From UBA11591 sp040220895 (GTDB taxonomy: Bacteria > Bacteroidota > Bacteroidia > Flavobacteriales_E > Vicingaceae), in NCBI GenBank assembly GCA_040220895.1, contig JAVJVY010000012.1:14176-78175 (forward strand): 64,000 nt of DNA, given 5' to 3'. A program made the translations under genes and the position numbers. Numbering within the stretch: position 1 is the first letter of the stretch; the number at the start of each line of letters is the position of its first letter. The notes under the pieces are model-generated. The model was not told where the DNA came from. It ran no database searches and saw only the letters and a program-made list of their open reading frames with translations. This document shows, in pieces, positions 61,406 through 64,000 of the stretch.

Positions 61406-64000
61406 ATGAATTTGCAAAGAATTATATCAGGATTAGCATTGATGATCATCGGATTTCAAGCCAATGCCATTGAAGATCCCACATCAAAGAAAAAATCAGG
61501 TAACCCGACCAAAGCATCTGCTGCGGAATGCGCACCTGCCAACGGATTGGACTACCTTGAGCTCAATGCGGCCAAGGCCCTTATTGAAACCGGTGGTGGA
61601 ATGTGGCAAGACCGACCGAATTCAGCTGCGGCTTATGAAATTCCAAAAGGTTCGGGAAGCACCTCTATTTATTCAGGATCCTTATGGATGGGTGGCACGG
61701 ATGCCAACGATCAATTAAAAATTGCTGCCGTTACTTTTAGAAACGGAACCAACGATTTCTGGACCGGTCCATTGACCACAGATGGTTCGGCAGAAATCAC
61801 GCCTGACGTATGTACAGAATACGACCGATTCTTCCACATCACCCGGCCCGAGGTTGATCTTTTTCTTGCTTGGTGGAATTGTAAGTCCCAAGACATTGGC
61901 TGCGATGCCATTCCCGAGGGATATAAAATTCCAAGGGTTATTTTGGAATGGCCTGCACACGGGGACGAAGGCCTGGGTCAAGATTTTTACCTGGCCCCTT
62001 TCTTTGACCGGGACGGAGACGGTATTTACGACCCTGAAAACAGCGGTGACTACCCATATTACGATGTAAACGGCGACATCGACTGCCGCGCGGTTAGAGA
62101 CATTCGTCTATTTGGAGATGACACCTACTGGTGGGTATTCAACGACAAGGGAAACATCCACACAGAAACCAACGGTGCCAGTATTGGTATGGAGATTCGC
62201 GCACAGGCCTTTGCCTTTGCCACCAATGACGAGGTCAACGACATGACCTTCTACAACTACGAATTGATCAACCGCTCGACCTTTACGCTCTTTAACACTT
62301 ACTTCGGACAGTGGGTTGATCCCGATCTTGGCTGCGCCAACGATGACTTTGTCGGTTGTGATGTTCAACGCGGTCTTGGATATTGTTATAACGGTGATGA
62401 TAACGATGAAGACTGTAATGGAGCTCTTGGATATGGCCAAAGGCCTCCTGCCGTTGGTATTGACTTTTTTGAAGGCCCTTATCAGGATAACGACGGAATT
62501 AACAACTTATATGGAATTGGTAAAGATGAAGCATTAAATGGTATTGGATACCTGGATCTTTCGCTTCCGGAAACACTGCGCGATTCTATCATCGATAACG
62601 AGCGTTATGGAATGCGGCGTTTTATATACTACAACAGGGGTGGTGGAATCAGGGGAGATGCACAAACAGCACTTGATCATTACAACTACTTAAGGAGTAT
62701 TTGGAGAGATGGAAATAAAATGGTTTATGGAGGTAACGGTTATCCAGGTGATGCAGGCGCGACAAGCATTGAAGCGGACTTTATGTTTCCTGACGGTAGC
62801 GATCCATTGAACTGGGGAACCAGAGGAGAAGATCCGGGAGGTTCATGGACGGAAATAACTGCCGGAAACCCACCATTTGACCGACGATTTTTGCAATCTG
62901 CAGGTCCTTTTACCCTGGAACCTGGTGCCATCAATGACATTACCGTTGGGGTTGTATGGGCCAGGGCAATTTCAGGATCAGCCTTCGAGTCTGTAAATAA
63001 ACTGTTTCAGGCCGATACTAAGGCACAAGCCCTGTTTGATAATTGCTTTAAAGTATTGAATGGTCCCGATGCACCTGATCTTAGTGGTGTGGAACTGGAC
63101 AAAGAGATCATACTGTACATAACCAATAAAAAAGGGCTTTCGAATAACTTTAAACAAGTCCCCGGCGATTACGAAGAAGTTGATCCATTTATCGTTGCTC
63201 CTGAAGGAGAGGTCTACGACAATAAATACCGATTCCAGGGATACCTGATCTATCAAGTATCTGATGTAGACGTTAAAGCCAGTGAGCTTGACAACCTGGA
63301 TCGCGCCAGACTCGCCTTTCAGTGCGACATTAAGGATAATGTGGCCGATATTGTCAATTACACTTTTGACGATGACATAGGAGCAACCGATCCAGAGGTA
63401 CAGGTTAAAAACGCCGCAAACGATGGTATTGTCACTACTTTCAGGGTTACAGAAGATTTATTCGCAAGTGGTGACCCTAAACTTGTTAATTTCAAGACCT
63501 ATTATTTTTTGGCCATTGCTTACGCCTATAATAACTTTAAAACTTACAGCGAAACACCCGATGGGCTGGATGGACAGAAATTGCCTTTCCTGGCTTCTCG
63601 TAGGAGTACCAGTGGTGAAGTGACTAATTTCTCCTTTGTCCCCCACAAACAAGAACCCAAGAACGGTGGAACCATCATCAATTCCAATTACGGTGACCAG
63701 CCGCGCATTACGCGCATCGAAGGTCAGGGCAACGGGGGCTTTAACCTGGCCTTTACCCCTGCCACACTTGAGCGACTACTGGAAACCAATGATGCCGGCA
63801 GTGTCTTCCCTACTTACCAGGCAGGACGTGGACCGGTGGGTGTCAAAGTGATCGACCCTACCAACGTCTATGACGGTGATTATGTCATGCAGGTCTATGA
63901 AGAAGACGGCGAATTCCAATGGAAGGTCTGGAGAGAAGGCGCCGGAAGTGCCGAGCTGAACGATACGGTCTTTTCTGAGGCTCCACTGAGCATAGAAAAC
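61406..64000 (+). CDS. Large secreted protein, partner of the TonB-dependent receptor (partial, continues past the right edge)
   Basis: The ATG at 61406 gives a signal-like start (MNLQRIISGLALMIIGFQANA). The frame then runs 865 codons, open to base 64000, so the C-terminus is not visible. The sequence is Gly/Asp/Asn/Tyr-rich with SIYSGSLWMGGTD, a calcium-loop-like DRDGDGIYDPENSGDYP, and DVNGDIDCR. I recognise the overall type as one paired with large TonB-dependent receptors in Bacteroidota, but not a named family. A T9SS sorting domain beyond the window is likely. Co-transcription with the receptor (28-nt gap) suggests a shared role at the surface. Confidence 0.8.
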   Translation, partial: MNLQRIISGLALMIIGFQANAIEDPTSKKKSGNPTKASAAECAPANGLDYLELNAAKALIETGGGMWQDRPNSAAAYEIPKGSGSTSIYSGSLWMGGTDANDQLKIAAVTFRNGTNDFWTGPLTTDGSAEITPDVCTEYDRFFHITRPEVDLFLAWWNCKSQDIGCDAIPEGYKIPRVILEWPAHGDEGLGQDFYLAPFFDRDGDGIYDPENSGDYPYYDVNGDIDCRAVRDIRLFGDDTYWWVFNDKGNIHTETNGASIGMEIRAQAFAFATNDEVNDMTFYNYELINRSTFTLFNTYFGQWVDPDLGCANDDFVGCDVQRGLGYCYNGDDNDEDCNGALGYGQRPPAVGIDFFEGPYQDNDGINNLYGIGKDEALNGIGYLDLSLPETLRDSIIDNERYGMRRFIYYNRGGGIRGDAQTALDHYNYLRSIWRDGNKMVYGGNGYPGDAGATSIEADFMFPDGSDPLNWGTRGEDPGGSWTEITAGNPPFDRRFLQSAGPFTLEPGAINDITVGVVWARAISGSAFESVNKLFQADTKAQALFDNCFKVLNGPDAPDLSGVELDKEIILYITNKKGLSNNFKQVPGDYEEVDPFIVAPEGEVYDNKYRFQGYLIYQVSDVDVKASELDNLDRARLAFQCDIKDNVADIVNYTFDDDIGATDPEVQVKNAANDGIVTTFRVTEDLFASGDPKLVNFKTYYFLAIAYAYNNFKTYSETPDGLDGQKLPFLASRRSTSGEVTNFSFVPHKQEPKNGGTIINSNYGDQPRITRIEGQGNGGFNLAFTPATLERLLETNDAGSVFPTYQAGRGPVGVKVIDPTNVYDGDYVMQVYEEDGEFQWKVWREGAGSAELNDTVFSEAPLSIEN

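Overview
The window looks like chromosomal DNA of a Bacteroidota bacterium, most likely an aerobic, possibly marine, relative of the Flavobacteriales. The evidence is the set of lineage-typical genes: alternative complex III (actA-F) followed by aa3-type oxidase genes, a clade II Sec-type NosZ, type IX secretion (T9SS) C-terminal sorting domains, two large TonB-dependent receptors, and several promoters matching the Bacteroidota -33 TTG / -7 TAnnTTTG pattern. I cannot name a genus.

Layout. 1-5.7 kb: a nitrous-oxide reduction (nos) operon on the minus strand (cytochrome c, FAS1 lipoprotein, nosZ, a membrane/NosL fusion, nosD running off the left edge) with its likely Rrf2-type regulator upstream. 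5.8-13.0 kb: housekeeping genes (ligA, galE, sucC, lolD, a small conserved protein, queG, ruvB). 13.1-24.1 kb: one long minus-strand respiratory operon, actABCDEF-ctaC-ctaD, encoding a quinol:cytochrome c oxidoreductase joined to cytochrome c oxidase. 24.4-28.8 kb: a SPOR-like protein gene, infB and nusA. 28.9-34.7 kb: a three-gene RND efflux operon ending in a clear terminator. 34.8-41.9 kb: an outer-membrane protein, meaB, wecB, a lipoprotein, a fructosamine-kinase-like protein and a TonB-dependent receptor.

41.9-45.5 kb is a decayed accessory zone. It holds two orphan T9SS sorting-domain fragments (type B and type A), a truncated signal-peptide ORF, a four-helix-bundle gene, an AT-rich lipoprotein gene and a tRNA-Ala(GGC). 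The tRNA 3' end is duplicated about 170 nt away, and a broken tRNA-like copy lies beside it.

45.5-53.0 kb: mixed metabolic genes (FetB-like permease, DoxX, carbonic anhydrase, an exonuclease/GIY-YIG fusion, a nitronate monooxygenase-like protein, an aldehyde dehydrogenase). 53.1-56.3 kb: a secreted T9SS protein gene divergent from a histidine kinase/response regulator pair; between them lies a helically phased array of GTTAA repeats that looks like the regulator's binding site. 56.4-64 kb: ferritin, a very basic secreted protein, a 1261-residue TonB-dependent receptor and a large secreted protein that runs off the right edge.

How the genes work together: the nos operon and the act/cta operon together give a respiratory chain able to pass quinol electrons to O2, and through periplasmic cytochrome c to N2O. 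Four convergent gene pairs meet in exactly 4-nt stop-codon overlaps (CTAG or TTAG), which leaves no room for intergenic terminators there.
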